NCBI GenBank assembly: GCA_937925855.1
Contig: CALAMO010000058.1
Coordinates: 1 to 50,019 of the forward strand
DNA: 50,019 nucleotides
Direction: 5' to 3'
Source: an uncultured Thiotrichaceae bacterium
GTDB taxonomy: Bacteria > Pseudomonadota > Gammaproteobacteria > Thiotrichales > Thiotrichaceae
The notes under the pieces are model-generated. The model saw nothing but the letters and a program-made list of their open reading frames with translations. It was not told the DNA's origin and searched no databases. Shown here piece after piece: positions 23,326-31,172 of the stretch. Every line of letters starts with the position of its first letter. The first letter of the stretch is position 1. The position numbers were made by a program, and so were the translations under genes.

Positions 23326-25862
23326 GTATTGAGCACAGCTTTGTCCGCGTCTATAACGGCAACCCGACAGCGGGCGGCGAATTGGCGGGCACCGCTTTTT
23401 TTATCGGCAGCCAAACACTCCTAACGGCGGCACATGTCACACAAAGTTGTCACAGCGGTATCTTTCTACAGGGCATGCCCGATGGCAGCATTGCGCACAT
23501 CGCGACCGATGCCATTGAATACTGCCCTAAAATGGGACACTGGACACCGGATGTTGCACTGATACGCTGTGCCACAGCACAGCATGTATTTTCGCTTATT
23601 CCGGCCCACTCACCGCCCCGTCAAACCGACGCTATCAGCGTTTACGGCTTTAAAGATAAGGTACAAAGCCTACTCATACGCGATGCCACTATTTCGGGCC
23701 ATGTGGGTGTACAAAACTGCTGGCATATTGCGACGGGTGTACACAAAGGCATGAGTGGCGGCGCGGTGCTGCGCGCCGGTGAGATGATTGGCGTCATTCA
23801 TGCTCGTGATGAAGCCGATAAAATAACGGCTTATTTTATTCCGATAGACGTTCTTCACCAGTGGCTGGGTGATCGTCTGACCGGACAGTTTCAAACAGAA
23901 AGCACACCAGGCCTTACGGAACCAAGTCGGACGCTGGAAGTCTTTGTAGGGCGTGAAGATAAGCTGGCACAACTGCATCAACATTTACTCAGCAGTGAAA
24001 ACACCCCCGTGGCGATTACTGCGCTGCATGGTATGGCGGGCGTAGGCAAGTCGTGGTTAGTCGATCATTTTTATGCAACACACCAATCAGCGTTTCCCGG
24101 CGGCTACCTTAGATTAACCCTGGATGCAGAAAATCCTACCAGCGCAGAACTCATGCTGGCGGATTTAGGCGAACGTCTTGAACTGCCCGTCCCGCCACAG
24201 GCATTAGCCAAACATTTGCGCGTGCGTTTAACAACGCGACGCACGTTAGTACATGTGGAGAATCTAGATTCTCCGCAAGCCGTCATGCACGCCAGTCAGC
24301 TTTGCCACCAGCTCGCTGGCTGCCCCATTGTATTAAGTGGCCGCATTGAGAATTTCGGTACAGCACAGCAATGGCGGCAAATCAGCCTGCAACCGTTTAA
24401 TGAAGCGCATGCCTTAGCACAGCTGGAAGCTGAGATGCACTGGCTGGGCAGCAAGCCCCCCAATAAAGCCGCTGCCGGGAAGCTCATGCACACACTGGGG
24501 GGCTTACCCTTAGCCATCCATCTTGCTGCGGGGTATTTAGCACAGGGCTATAGCACGGACGAATTTATAGAAGAACTCAAACTCACCGGTTATCAGCTAC
24601 CACCATCAGACGCCAGCGACGGCCTGTTAAACCGCGATGCCGCCAAAGCTGTGCTGGACAGCACGTTCCGGCTATCGCTGCGTTTACTCGCCCAGCAAGC
24701 GGCGCTGCGCAACATTGCGGACGCAGACCAACTCATTACCTGTTTAGGCTTTGCGCCACTGAGCGGCTTTGGCCTCAGTATGGCACAAAGCCTGTTGGCG
24801 ATAGACGCGCCGCTGTGCCGGAGCCTGTTGCGGTTGGCGCAACAACTATCGCTCATCGACCCAGTACAAACGCAACCACCACGCTGGCAGTTACATCCAC
24901 TATTTGCCGACTATTTGCGCCAACTCGCAACAGACCCCGCCACAGCGGAAGAGCGGCTGGCGGCGTGGTTCTTACAACGCCTACCAGAACCCGACGAAAC
25001 GCAACTCAAAGCAAACACACAGCACGGCTGGCATGAATTACAGACAGAAGCAGCAGCCTTAACAGAATGGCTGGCCAGCCTGCCACCAAAATTACAGTAC
25101 CCGGTAGAAAGGGCTGGCTCACAATATGCCGCCCGCAACGGGCCTTTTTTAAACTGGATGGTATTTTGCGAACAAGCGCTTGATAACCCGGAACATGACG
25201 AACAACAACGTTCAAATATTCTGTTCACCCTGATGCAGGTAGCAGAGAGCAGCGGCAACAATGACAAAGCCATCCGTTACGCAGAAGAAAAATACCAACT
25301 GGATATACAGCGCGATGACCAACGGGAAGCAGCATTAGCTAAAGGTCAAATCGCAGACATTCTTCAGGCTAGAGGAAACCTCGACGAAGCGCTACGCATT
25401 CGTACCGAAGACCAACTACCGGTCTATGAATCACTCGGCGAAGTACGCTCTATCGCCATCACCAAAGGTAAAATCGCAGACATTCTTCAGGCTAGAGGAA
25501 ACCTCGACGAAGCGCTACGCATTCGACAACAGGAAGAACTACCGGTCTATGAATCACTCGGCGAAGTACGCTCTATCGCCATCACCAAAGGTAAAATCGC
25601 AGACATTCTGTTTTTAAATGAGAAGTATGATGACGCTTTTGAATTGCGTGAAGCAGAAGTATTACCCGTACTAGAGGTATTGGGCGACAAACGTGGCTTG
25701 CTGGTAGGCCAAGCCAATCTTGCTATTCACTACTTACAAGCAGGCCACAAGCCCGAACGCGCAGAGCAATTACTACACGCAGCCTATCAATCCGCTCTGG
25801 AAATGCAAATCCCCGAAGCTGAACAAATTAAAGGCATTTTGAACCAGCTTGATAGTGACTAG
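23322..25862 (+). CDS. Trypsin-like protease - STAND NTPase - TPR protein (NLR-like)
   Basis: 846 residues. (1) Trypsin-like domain, about 1-185, with triad H38 (T-A-A-H-V), D77 (D-V-A-L-I-R) and S145 (G-M-S-G-G). (2) STAND/NB-ARC-type ATPase from about 205: V-F-V-G-R-E, Walker A G237-M-A-G-V-G-K-S244, Walker B L-V-H-V-E-N-L-D (309-316), L-S-G-R sensor near 338 and G-L-P-L-A-I-H (393-399), then a winged-helix-like region. (3) From about 640, helical repeats including two almost identical 41-residue TPR units. This is the architecture of bacterial NLR-like immune proteins: repeats sense, NTPase oligomerises, protease executes. No signal peptide. It may be an anti-phage system; this has not been shown for this gene. 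Confidence 0.88.
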   Translation: MSIEHSFVRVYNGNPTAGGELAGTAFFIGSQTLLTAAHVTQSCHSGIFLQGMPDGSIAHIATDAIEYCPKMGHWTPDVALIRCATAQHVFSLIPAHSPPRQTDAISVYGFKDKVQSLLIRDATISGHVGVQNCWHIATGVHKGMSGGAVLRAGEMIGVIHARDEADKITAYFIPIDVLHQWLGDRLTGQFQTESTPGLTEPSRTLEVFVGREDKLAQLHQHLLSSENTPVAITALHGMAGVGKSWLVDHFYATHQSAFPGGYLRLTLDAENPTSAELMLADLGERLELPVPPQALAKHLRVRLTTRRTLVHVENLDSPQAVMHASQLCHQLAGCPIVLSGRIENFGTAQQWRQISLQPFNEAHALAQLEAEMHWLGSKPPNKAAAGKLMHTLGGLPLAIHLAAGYLAQGYSTDEFIEELKLTGYQLPPSDASDGLLNRDAAKAVLDSTFRLSLRLLAQQAALRNIADADQLITCLGFAPLSGFGLSMAQSLLAIDAPLCRSLLRLAQQLSLIDPVQTQPPRWQLHPLFADYLRQLATDPATAEERLAAWFLQRLPEPDETQLKANTQHGWHELQTEAAALTEWLASLPPKLQYPVERAGSQYAARNGPFLNWMVFCEQALDNPEHDEQQRSNILFTLMQVAESSGNNDKAIRYAEEKYQLDIQRDDQREAALAKGQIADILQARGNLDEALRIRTEDQLPVYESLGEVRSIAITKGKIADILQARGNLDEALRIRQQEELPVYESLGEVRSIAITKGKIADILFLNEKYDDAFELREAEVLPVLEVLGDKRGLLVGQANLAIHYLQAGHKPERAEQLLHAAYQSALEMQIPEAEQIKGILNQLDSD
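25344..25589. repeat. Two 123-bp TPR-coding tandem repeats
   Basis: Units begin at 25344 and 25467 and a third, decayed, at 25590. The first two differ at 9 of 123 positions, eight of them within an 11-nt stretch. Each encodes 41 residues beginning K-G-[QK]-I-A-D-I-L-Q-A-R-G-N-L-D-E-A-L-R (frame offset one codon). Confidence 0.9.
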
Positions 25863-25907
25863 AGTCAATCGCCCGTTTGATAGCAACGATCGAATATGGA
25901 ATAAGGT

Positions 25908-27365
25908 ATGACACAAACAGCCCCCACCACTCAATTCACCGGCCCGGACATCTGCAAACTCCCCGCCCGCGAAGTCGTCGCCCTGTTAAAAAAACGCGAG
26001 GTTTCCCCCAAAGAATTGCTCGACGCCAGTTTCCAACGCATCGCACAGGTCGAACCGGCGGTCAACGCCACCGTCACCACCTGCCCGGAGCGCGCTTATG
26101 CAGCCTTGGAACAGCTCGGCGAACAGGCCACAAGCAACAGCGACTACGCAGGCTGGCTCGCCGGTCTACCGATTGCGATTAAGGATTTAACCGCCGTCTC
26201 AGGCGTAAAAACCACGTTTGGCAGCTGGGGCATGCGTGACTTCATACCGGACAAAAGCGGGCCATTGGTCGAGCGGCTGGAGGAACGCGGCGGCGTGGTC
26301 GTCGGTAAAACCAATACCCCGGAATTTGGCGCAGGCGGCAATACCTTTAATCAGGTGTTCGGTTATACCCGTAACCCCTGGGACACCCGCAAGAACGCGG
26401 GCGGCTCCTCCGGCGGCGCGGCGGTATCGCTCATAACCGGCGAAGTCTGGCTCAGCCAGGGTTCTGATCTGGCGGGATCGCTGCGTACGCCAGCGGCCTA
26501 CTGTGGTGTGTGCGGCTTTCGGGCGACACCGGGGCGCACTGGCGGTGGGCCTGACCCGGCGGCATTTCTCATGGAGGGCATTTCCGGGCCAATGGCGCGG
26601 GACGTGGAAGATACCGCGCTATTTCTGGATGCGATGGCGGGCTTTGATCCGCGTGAGCCGCTGACCATTGAGGCACCGCAGGTTTCATTTCAGGCTGCCT
26701 TGCAGCAGGAACGGAAAAATATCCGCATTGCTTTCAGCCCGGATCAAAACGGTTTTGCGCCAGTAGAAGCGAATATTCGCAGCATTATGGCGCAGGCAAT
26801 GGCGAGCCTGGAAACCTCAGGCATTACCGTAGACGAAGCCTGTCCCGAATTACCGGGTTTGTATGAGACCTATATCAGCCTGCGCGGCATGCATTATGGT
26901 GCGGTGAATGCGTTTATCCCGAATGAAGTCCAGCAGCATTTTAAACAAACGCTCAGCCAGAACATTGCCACCGGTATGCAGCAAAGTACGGAGGATATTT
27001 ACCGGGCAATACGCGGACGCACCGACTTGTACCAGCGCATGCGGGTGTTTTTGCAGGATTTTGATGTGCTCGCTATTCCGGTGGTTGGACTGGAACCAGA
27101 ACGGGTGGAGAATGAATACCCGCTGGTGGTCGATGGCGTGCCGACGGTGGACTATGTGGACTGGCTGAAGTTTTCTTATCTGGCGACGACCACTGCCCTG
27201 CCCTCGCTGGCGCTGCCGATTGGCTTTACGGAGAGTGGCATGCCGGTGGGGATACAGTTAATTGGGCCGCCGCGTGGCGAGGCGCTGGTGTTACAGGTTG
27301 GACTGGCAGTGGAACGGATTTTAAATTTGGGAATTGGGGTGATAGATCCGGTGGTTTATTCATAG
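25908..27365 (+). CDS. Amidase-signature family hydrolase
   Basis: 485 residues with the complete amidase-signature triad: K92 (P-I-A-I-K-D-L), cis-Ser S167 (G-G-S-S-G-G) and nucleophile S191 (G-S-D-L-A-G-S-L-R). Spacings of 75 and 24 equal those of FAAH. No signal peptide, so cytoplasmic. It hydrolyses a carboxamide to acid plus ammonia; the substrate cannot be read from sequence. It lies 3 kb after the NicX-like operon with the STAND system between, so a link to that pathway (as a maleamate-type amidase) is only a possibility. AAGG precedes the ATG. Confidence 0.9.
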   Translation: MTQTAPTTQFTGPDICKLPAREVVALLKKREVSPKELLDASFQRIAQVEPAVNATVTTCPERAYAALEQLGEQATSNSDYAGWLAGLPIAIKDLTAVSGVKTTFGSWGMRDFIPDKSGPLVERLEERGGVVVGKTNTPEFGAGGNTFNQVFGYTRNPWDTRKNAGGSSGGAAVSLITGEVWLSQGSDLAGSLRTPAAYCGVCGFRATPGRTGGGPDPAAFLMEGISGPMARDVEDTALFLDAMAGFDPREPLTIEAPQVSFQAALQQERKNIRIAFSPDQNGFAPVEANIRSIMAQAMASLETSGITVDEACPELPGLYETYISLRGMHYGAVNAFIPNEVQQHFKQTLSQNIATGMQQSTEDIYRAIRGRTDLYQRMRVFLQDFDVLAIPVVGLEPERVENEYPLVVDGVPTVDYVDWLKFSYLATTTALPSLALPIGFTESGMPVGIQLIGPPRGEALVLQVGLAVERILNLGIGVIDPVVYS

Positions 27366-27492
27366 CGCTGCCGGTAGACAGTCGACCAGCCAACGCACAC
27401 TGATTGCTGAATCATCCCTGCCGGGCAAACTAATATAGACGAGATGGTGGTATATCGTAAGAATTGAAGGAGGAGAGATTACATATCGTAAT

Positions 27493-27738
27493 TCATCGCT
27501 CATCTCCCTCCCTCGGAGCCTCCCCTCCATCACGGGTTAAAAACTCCCGCAGAGCATCAACATCACCTTGCTGACGGCGTTCTGCAAAAAAACGCTCGGT
27601 ATCCAGTACCGCCAGCTTCTCTGCTACTGCAATAGCAATAAACTGATTCATACTGGTACCATCACGGGTCGCAGCCTCACTAACCGCGTTTTTCAGAGAA
27701 CGCGGCAAACGTAAAGGGTAAGCAGCAAGCTGTGTCAT
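27493..27738 (-). CDS. Ribbon-helix-helix (HicB/Arc-like) antitoxin
   Basis: 81 residues with an RHH DNA-binding segment: Y-P-L-R-L-P-R-S-L-K-N-A-V-S-E-A-A and D-G-T-S-M-N-Q-F-I-A-I-A-V-A-E-K. The rest is an acidic tail suitable for toxin binding. Its ATG overlaps the stop of the PIN toxin by 4 nt (ATGA), so the toxin gene comes first, the reverse of the usual order. Confidence 0.83.
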   Translation of the reverse strand: MTQLAAYPLRLPRSLKNAVSEAATRDGTSMNQFIAIAVAEKLAVLDTERFFAERRQQGDVDALREFLTRDGGEAPREGDER

Positions 27739-28163
27739 ATTCGTATCCTTTTCAGGGCATCTGCCGGGCGTAGAACCTCAATGCCAAACTGGCGTGGCGC
27801 ATCCCCGTAATCCCTTAAGTTAAAAGTGATCAACAGGTCAGCCCGGCCATTGATAGCGGTTTCCAATACCATTTCATCACCAGGATCGCGTAATTGTGGC
27901 CGCCAGCGAAAATCTAATTTGACCGGTTCCATACAGCCAATGAGGGTATTGAGAAAAAGCAACGTTTGCTTTTCATCCAACCCGGCAACTTTTCTGTGTT
28001 CTGACAACAAACATTTGGCTTCATATTCCAGAGCCAGTGGAACACTTGCCAACATTGTTAATTTCGGGTCATCCAAAGCAGCTAAAAGAATAGCAGAAGA
28101 TGCCCCGCTCGGACTGCGTAGCGCAGCTATAACAACATCAGTATCCAATACAAAACGCAGCAT
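27735..28163 (-). CDS. PIN-domain toxin (COG1569 family)
   Basis: 142 residues from the ATG at 28163 (M-L-R-F-V-L-D-T-D-V-V-I-A-A-L-R-S-P-S-G-A-S). A second in-frame ATG at 28184 would add seven. Acidic PIN residues are visible: the D-T-D near the start, L-E-Y-E-A in the middle, D-P-G-D-E-M-V-L-E-T-A and L-I-T-F-N-L-R-D-Y near the end. Members are magnesium-dependent ribonucleases annotated as putative toxin component, PIN family. It shares an operon with the RHH antitoxin. An inverted repeat sits just upstream. Confidence 0.85.
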   Translation of the reverse strand: MLRFVLDTDVVIAALRSPSGASSAILLAALDDPKLTMLASVPLALEYEAKCLLSEHRKVAGLDEKQTLLFLNTLIGCMEPVKLDFRWRPQLRDPGDEMVLETAINGRADLLITFNLRDYGDAPRQFGIEVLRPADALKRIRI

Positions 28164-28185
28164 CTTAGCGCCATCCCGCTTCATG

Positions 28186-28216
28186 ACATCTTATATGATG
28201 TTATAAATTCATTATA
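28186..28216 (-). promoter_or_regulatory. Candidate promoter/operator of the PIN-RHH pair
   Basis: On the minus strand TATAAT occupies 28216-28211. Downstream of it, ACATC and GATGT (28186-28201) flank a 6-nt spacer, with one more imperfect pair on each side, around the expected transcript start. No good -35 is seen. The layout fits an autorepressed toxin-antitoxin promoter. Confidence 0.45.
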
Positions 28217-28318
28217 GTTGCAATACTGCTTATCTGAAAACAAAGCCTGCTTTTCCATAAGCAAACAACCAGCAGCCCATAAGAAACCCAATGCCCAGCC
28301 CCAAACACGCCAACCGCA

Positions 28319-28456
28319 TCCGCCGTCAGCCAGCTAATTAAAGCCTTAGAAGACGCCGTAGGCGCGCCCCTATTCGTCCGCCGCAACGGCGCAATCTTCC
28401 CCACCGGACGTGCCGAAGACCTATGCGAATCTGAAGACACTGGCTTCACCCAATAA
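28319..28456 (+). pseudogene. LysR-type regulator helix-turn-helix fragment
   Basis: 46 codons in frame encode S-A-V-S-Q-L-I-K-A-L-E-D-A-V-G-A-P-L-F-V-R-R-N-G, the recognition-helix part of LysR-family regulators, then diverge and stop at TAA. The beginning of the gene and the whole effector domain are missing and no proper start is seen. It is a relic in the gap between the PIN toxin and the DUF4143 ATPase genes. The rest of that gap (28217-28318, 28457-28509) shows only a small hairpin, GGCTGA/TCAGCC near 28462-28484. Confidence 0.7.
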
Positions 28457-28509
28457 AACAGGCTGAAGTTCTGACCCTCAGCCCGCCCACTGTGAACATA
28501 AACCTTATA

Positions 28510-29670
28510 TCAGTGAAACACACCACCTACCTGAGAAAACGGTAGCGCCTTCAAGCCATCACTGAACTCAACGCTCTCCCCGCTATAAACCACATAACGC
28601 TGCGCCAGCGGGTTAATATTTTCAGAGAAATAAACCAGCCCTTTCTTAAAGCTCCGGCTCCATGTCGCCCCTGCTTTAATCTCAACTCCGTTTAGCTCAC
28701 GCCCTGACTTAAACAGCAGATCAATCTCATGCCCCGCACTATCCCGGAAATAATAAAGATTCGCTGCTAAGCCCTGGTTATAACGGGCTTTCAACGCTTC
28801 CAATACGACCAGATTTTCAAAGATATTCCCCAACAGTGGATCACGGCGCACCTGCCCTACTTTTTCAATATCCAACAGATAAGTCAGCAAACCGGTATCA
28901 GTAAAATAGTACTTCGGTGATTTAATTACCCGCTTGCCAAAGTTTTCAAAGTAAGGCGGTAATTTGAACACCACGAAAGACGCTTCCAGAATCGACAGCC
29001 AGTGACTAATCGTTTTTCCATCGACACCCACATCATTCGCCAACGACTGATAATTGATAATTTGACCGGTGCGTCCGGCCAGCAATTTGACGAATTTTTC
29101 AAACAGGCTGACATTTTTTAAGTTGATCAGCTGACGGACATCGCGCTCCAGATAGGTCTGATAATAATTGGCGTAAGCAATGTGTGGCCGCTGTTGCTGA
29201 TCGTAGATACGCGGCATGAAACCGTGGAAAACATAATCGGCAAAATCATCAAAGGTGATTTCTGCTGCGGTGAGTTCGGCAATGCTTAGCGGCAGTAAAT
29301 ACAATATACCTGTACGTCCGGCCAGTGACTGTGATACGGCGGCACGCAGTTCCAGTTGATGTGAACCGGTTAGGACAAACTGGCCGTTTTCGCTGCGCTC
29401 ATCAACGATGCCTTGCAGGTAACTCAATAAATGCGGTGCGCGTTGGATTTCATCGAAGATTACGTGATTTGGGTGCTGGCGGAGGAAAGCTTTTGGGTCT
29501 TCTGTGGCGAATTCACGGATTTCCGGCTGTTCGAGGCTAACGTAATCGTAATCGGGGAGTGCGGTTTGGGCAAGGGTAGTTTTTCCAGCCTGGCGCGGGC
29601 CGAGGACGGTTACGATGGGATACTCTTTGAGGAGCGCGTGAAATTCTGTGGTGATTTGACGTGGAATCAT
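28510..29670 (-). CDS. AAA ATPase with DUF4143 domain
   Basis: 386 residues. Walker A G-P-R-Q-A-G-K-T-T (24-32), Walker B H-V-I-F-D-E-I-Q (69-76), L-T-G-S-H-Q-L as sensor. A winged-helix segment follows, then DUF4143 with the nuclease-like end E-I-D-L-L-F ... G-V-E-I-K-A-G. These ATPases are widespread accessory genes, often multicopy, of unknown role; some are suspected of toxin-antitoxin or mobile behaviour. Intact. The gene is preceded by a perfect 37-bp palindrome 16 nt before its ATG. Confidence 0.9.
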   Translation of the reverse strand: MIPRQITTEFHALLKEYPIVTVLGPRQAGKTTLAQTALPDYDYVSLEQPEIREFATEDPKAFLRQHPNHVIFDEIQRAPHLLSYLQGIVDERSENGQFVLTGSHQLELRAAVSQSLAGRTGILYLLPLSIAELTAAEITFDDFADYVFHGFMPRIYDQQQRPHIAYANYYQTYLERDVRQLINLKNVSLFEKFVKLLAGRTGQIINYQSLANDVGVDGKTISHWLSILEASFVVFKLPPYFENFGKRVIKSPKYYFTDTGLLTYLLDIEKVGQVRRDPLLGNIFENLVVLEALKARYNQGLAANLYYFRDSAGHEIDLLFKSGRELNGVEIKAGATWSRSFKKGLVYFSENINPLAQRYVVYSGESVEFSDGLKALPFSQVGGVFH

Positions 29671-29685
29671 CTAACCTAAAATACC

Positions 29686-29722
29686 TTGTGTAATTTCGGA
29701 GTTCAACTCCGAAATTACACAA
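29686..29722. promoter_or_regulatory. Perfect 37-bp palindrome upstream of the DUF4143 ATPase
   Basis: Arms of 18 bp (TTGTGTAATTTCGGAGTT and its exact complement) flank a single central C. It ends 15 nt before the ATG on the minus strand. As DNA it suits a dimeric repressor or a recombinase site; as RNA it would form a long hairpin in the leader just before the ribosome site (AGGTTAG). It is not followed by a T-run. Confidence 0.8.
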
Positions 29723-29765
29723 ATAAGAACAAGGCAGAATCCGTTAATTATTTAGCCCCTGATAC

Positions 29766-29948
29766 TTAGCCACGCCGCGCCTGCTTATTCGTCATCGCCC
29801 GCTGAACACCACGCGCAAATTCACGCTCACCCGCACGCCGTTCCGCCAGACTCAGACCATTCCGCTCCTGTTCCCGCAGCAACTTCTGGTAATTAAGTAA
29901 CCGACGCTCATCCAATTCACCGCTGGCTAGCACCTTCAAAGCGCGGCT
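29766..29948 (-). pseudogene. C-terminal remnant resembling ribosome GTPase RsgA
   Basis: The frame reads S-R-A-L-K-V-L-A-S-G-E-L-D-E-R-R-L-L-N-Y-Q-K-L-L-R-E-Q-E-R, then L-A-E-R-R-A-G-E-R-E-F-A and a basic end K-Q-A-R-R-G. This looks like the C-terminal helical tail of RsgA-type circularly permuted GTPases. The GTPase and OB domains are absent. The open frame continues upstream to a GTG at 30014 but with unrelated sequence. It could alternatively be a small protein of its own. Assignment is by memory of the family, hence moderate confidence. Confidence 0.5.
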
Positions 29949-30029
29949 TAAAAGAAAATCCTCCCCTAAAAATAGTGATAAACTGCAACGCTTTATAAAC
30001 AGCCTAAATTGCACGCAGGAATACCGATT

Positions 30030-31118
30030 ATGTCCGCCCTATTCGCTCCGCTAACCGTCAAAGACATCACCTTTCGCAACCGCATCGGCGTCTCTCCAAT
30101 GTGCCAATACTCATCCACCGATGGCGTAGCCAATGACTGGCACATGGTACACCTTGGCTCGCGTGCGGTTGGCGGTGCGGGTTTAATCATCGCCGAGGCA
30201 ACAGCAGTCACGGCGGAAGGCCGGATCTCGCCCGGATGCGCCGGTATCTGGAACGAGACCCAGGTGGAAGCCCTCATTCCGGTGAATCGCTTTATCACTC
30301 AGCACGGCGCGGTGCCCGGCATTCAACTGGCACACGCCGGACGTAAAGGCTCCTCCGCCCGCCCGTGGGAAGGTGGCGAACACTTAAGCGATGATAACGG
30401 CGGCTGGCCGGTTATTGGCCCGGCGGATCAACCGTTTGACCCAGATGGTAAGCGCCTGTGGAAAACCCCGGCGCAAATGAGCATAGACGACATTAAAGAT
30501 GTCCAGCAGGCGTTTGTCACCTCAGCAAAACGTGCGTTGGATGCGGGCTATCAGCTGCTGGAAGTGCATGGCGCACACGGTTATCTGCTGCACAGTTTTT
30601 TCACGCCGCTGGTCAACACCCGCACTGACGAATACGGCGGTGATACCCGCAACCGCGCCCGCATGATGCTGGAGACGGTGGATGCGGTACGGGCGGTCTG
30701 GCCGGAGAATCTGCCGCTGGCGGTACGCTTATCGGCACATGACTGGATTGATGGCGGGCTGGGTATCGAAGAAAATATTCAGATGGCAGGCTGGCTCAAG
30801 GAACGCGGCGTGGATTTTGTCGACTGTTCTGGCGGCGGCGCAACCCCGGCAGCACGCTCATCAGTAGGCACCCGCACGGCCGATCAAGTCGGGCTGGCGG
30901 CTGGCATTCGGGAAGCGACCGGAATCGCCACCATGGCGGTTGGCGAAATCACTCAGGCACAGCAGGCCGAAGCCATTGTCGCCAGCGGACAGGCGGATAT
31001 TGTCTTACTGGCACGCCAGATGATGCGTAATCCTTACTGGGCGGCGCATGCGGCACAGGAACTGGGCGTGTCGACACAGGACGTGCTGCCAGAGCAGATT
31101 CGCTTTTTTGTCGGCTAG
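30030..31118 (+). CDS. Old yellow enzyme family NADH:flavin oxidoreductase (YqjM-like)
   Basis: 362 residues from the ATG at 30030, with AGGA upstream; a TTG at 30009 in frame is less likely. FMN barrel with S-P-M-C-Q-Y-S (Cys25, the redox-tuning cysteine of YqjM-class enzymes), Q-L-A-H-A-G-R-K-G, V-H-G-A-H-G-Y-L-L-H-S-F-F and N-T-R-T-D-E-Y-G-G. Such enzymes reduce activated C=C bonds with NAD(P)H; the physiological substrate is unknown. The MDR dehydrogenase follows 54 nt later on the same strand, perhaps in one operon. Confidence 0.92.
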   Translation: MSALFAPLTVKDITFRNRIGVSPMCQYSSTDGVANDWHMVHLGSRAVGGAGLIIAEATAVTAEGRISPGCAGIWNETQVEALIPVNRFITQHGAVPGIQLAHAGRKGSSARPWEGGEHLSDDNGGWPVIGPADQPFDPDGKRLWKTPAQMSIDDIKDVQQAFVTSAKRALDAGYQLLEVHGAHGYLLHSFFTPLVNTRTDEYGGDTRNRARMMLETVDAVRAVWPENLPLAVRLSAHDWIDGGLGIEENIQMAGWLKERGVDFVDCSGGGATPAARSSVGTRTADQVGLAAGIREATGIATMAVGEITQAQQAEAIVASGQADIVLLARQMMRNPYWAAHAAQELGVSTQDVLPEQIRFFVG

Positions 31119-31172
31119 ACTAGCGGCAGCACTAAGCACTAACTACCACGCAACGCAGAGGCAAAGCGCGCC

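Noticed and set aside
25344-25700. Tandem repeats as a CRISPR array
   Set aside because: Units are contiguous, 123 bp, in frame and encode TPRs; there are no spacers.
23322-25862. Secreted trypsin (Deg/Htr-like) protease
   Set aside because: There is no signal peptide or PDZ domain; the protease is fused to a STAND ATPase and TPRs, pointing to a cytosolic signalling role.
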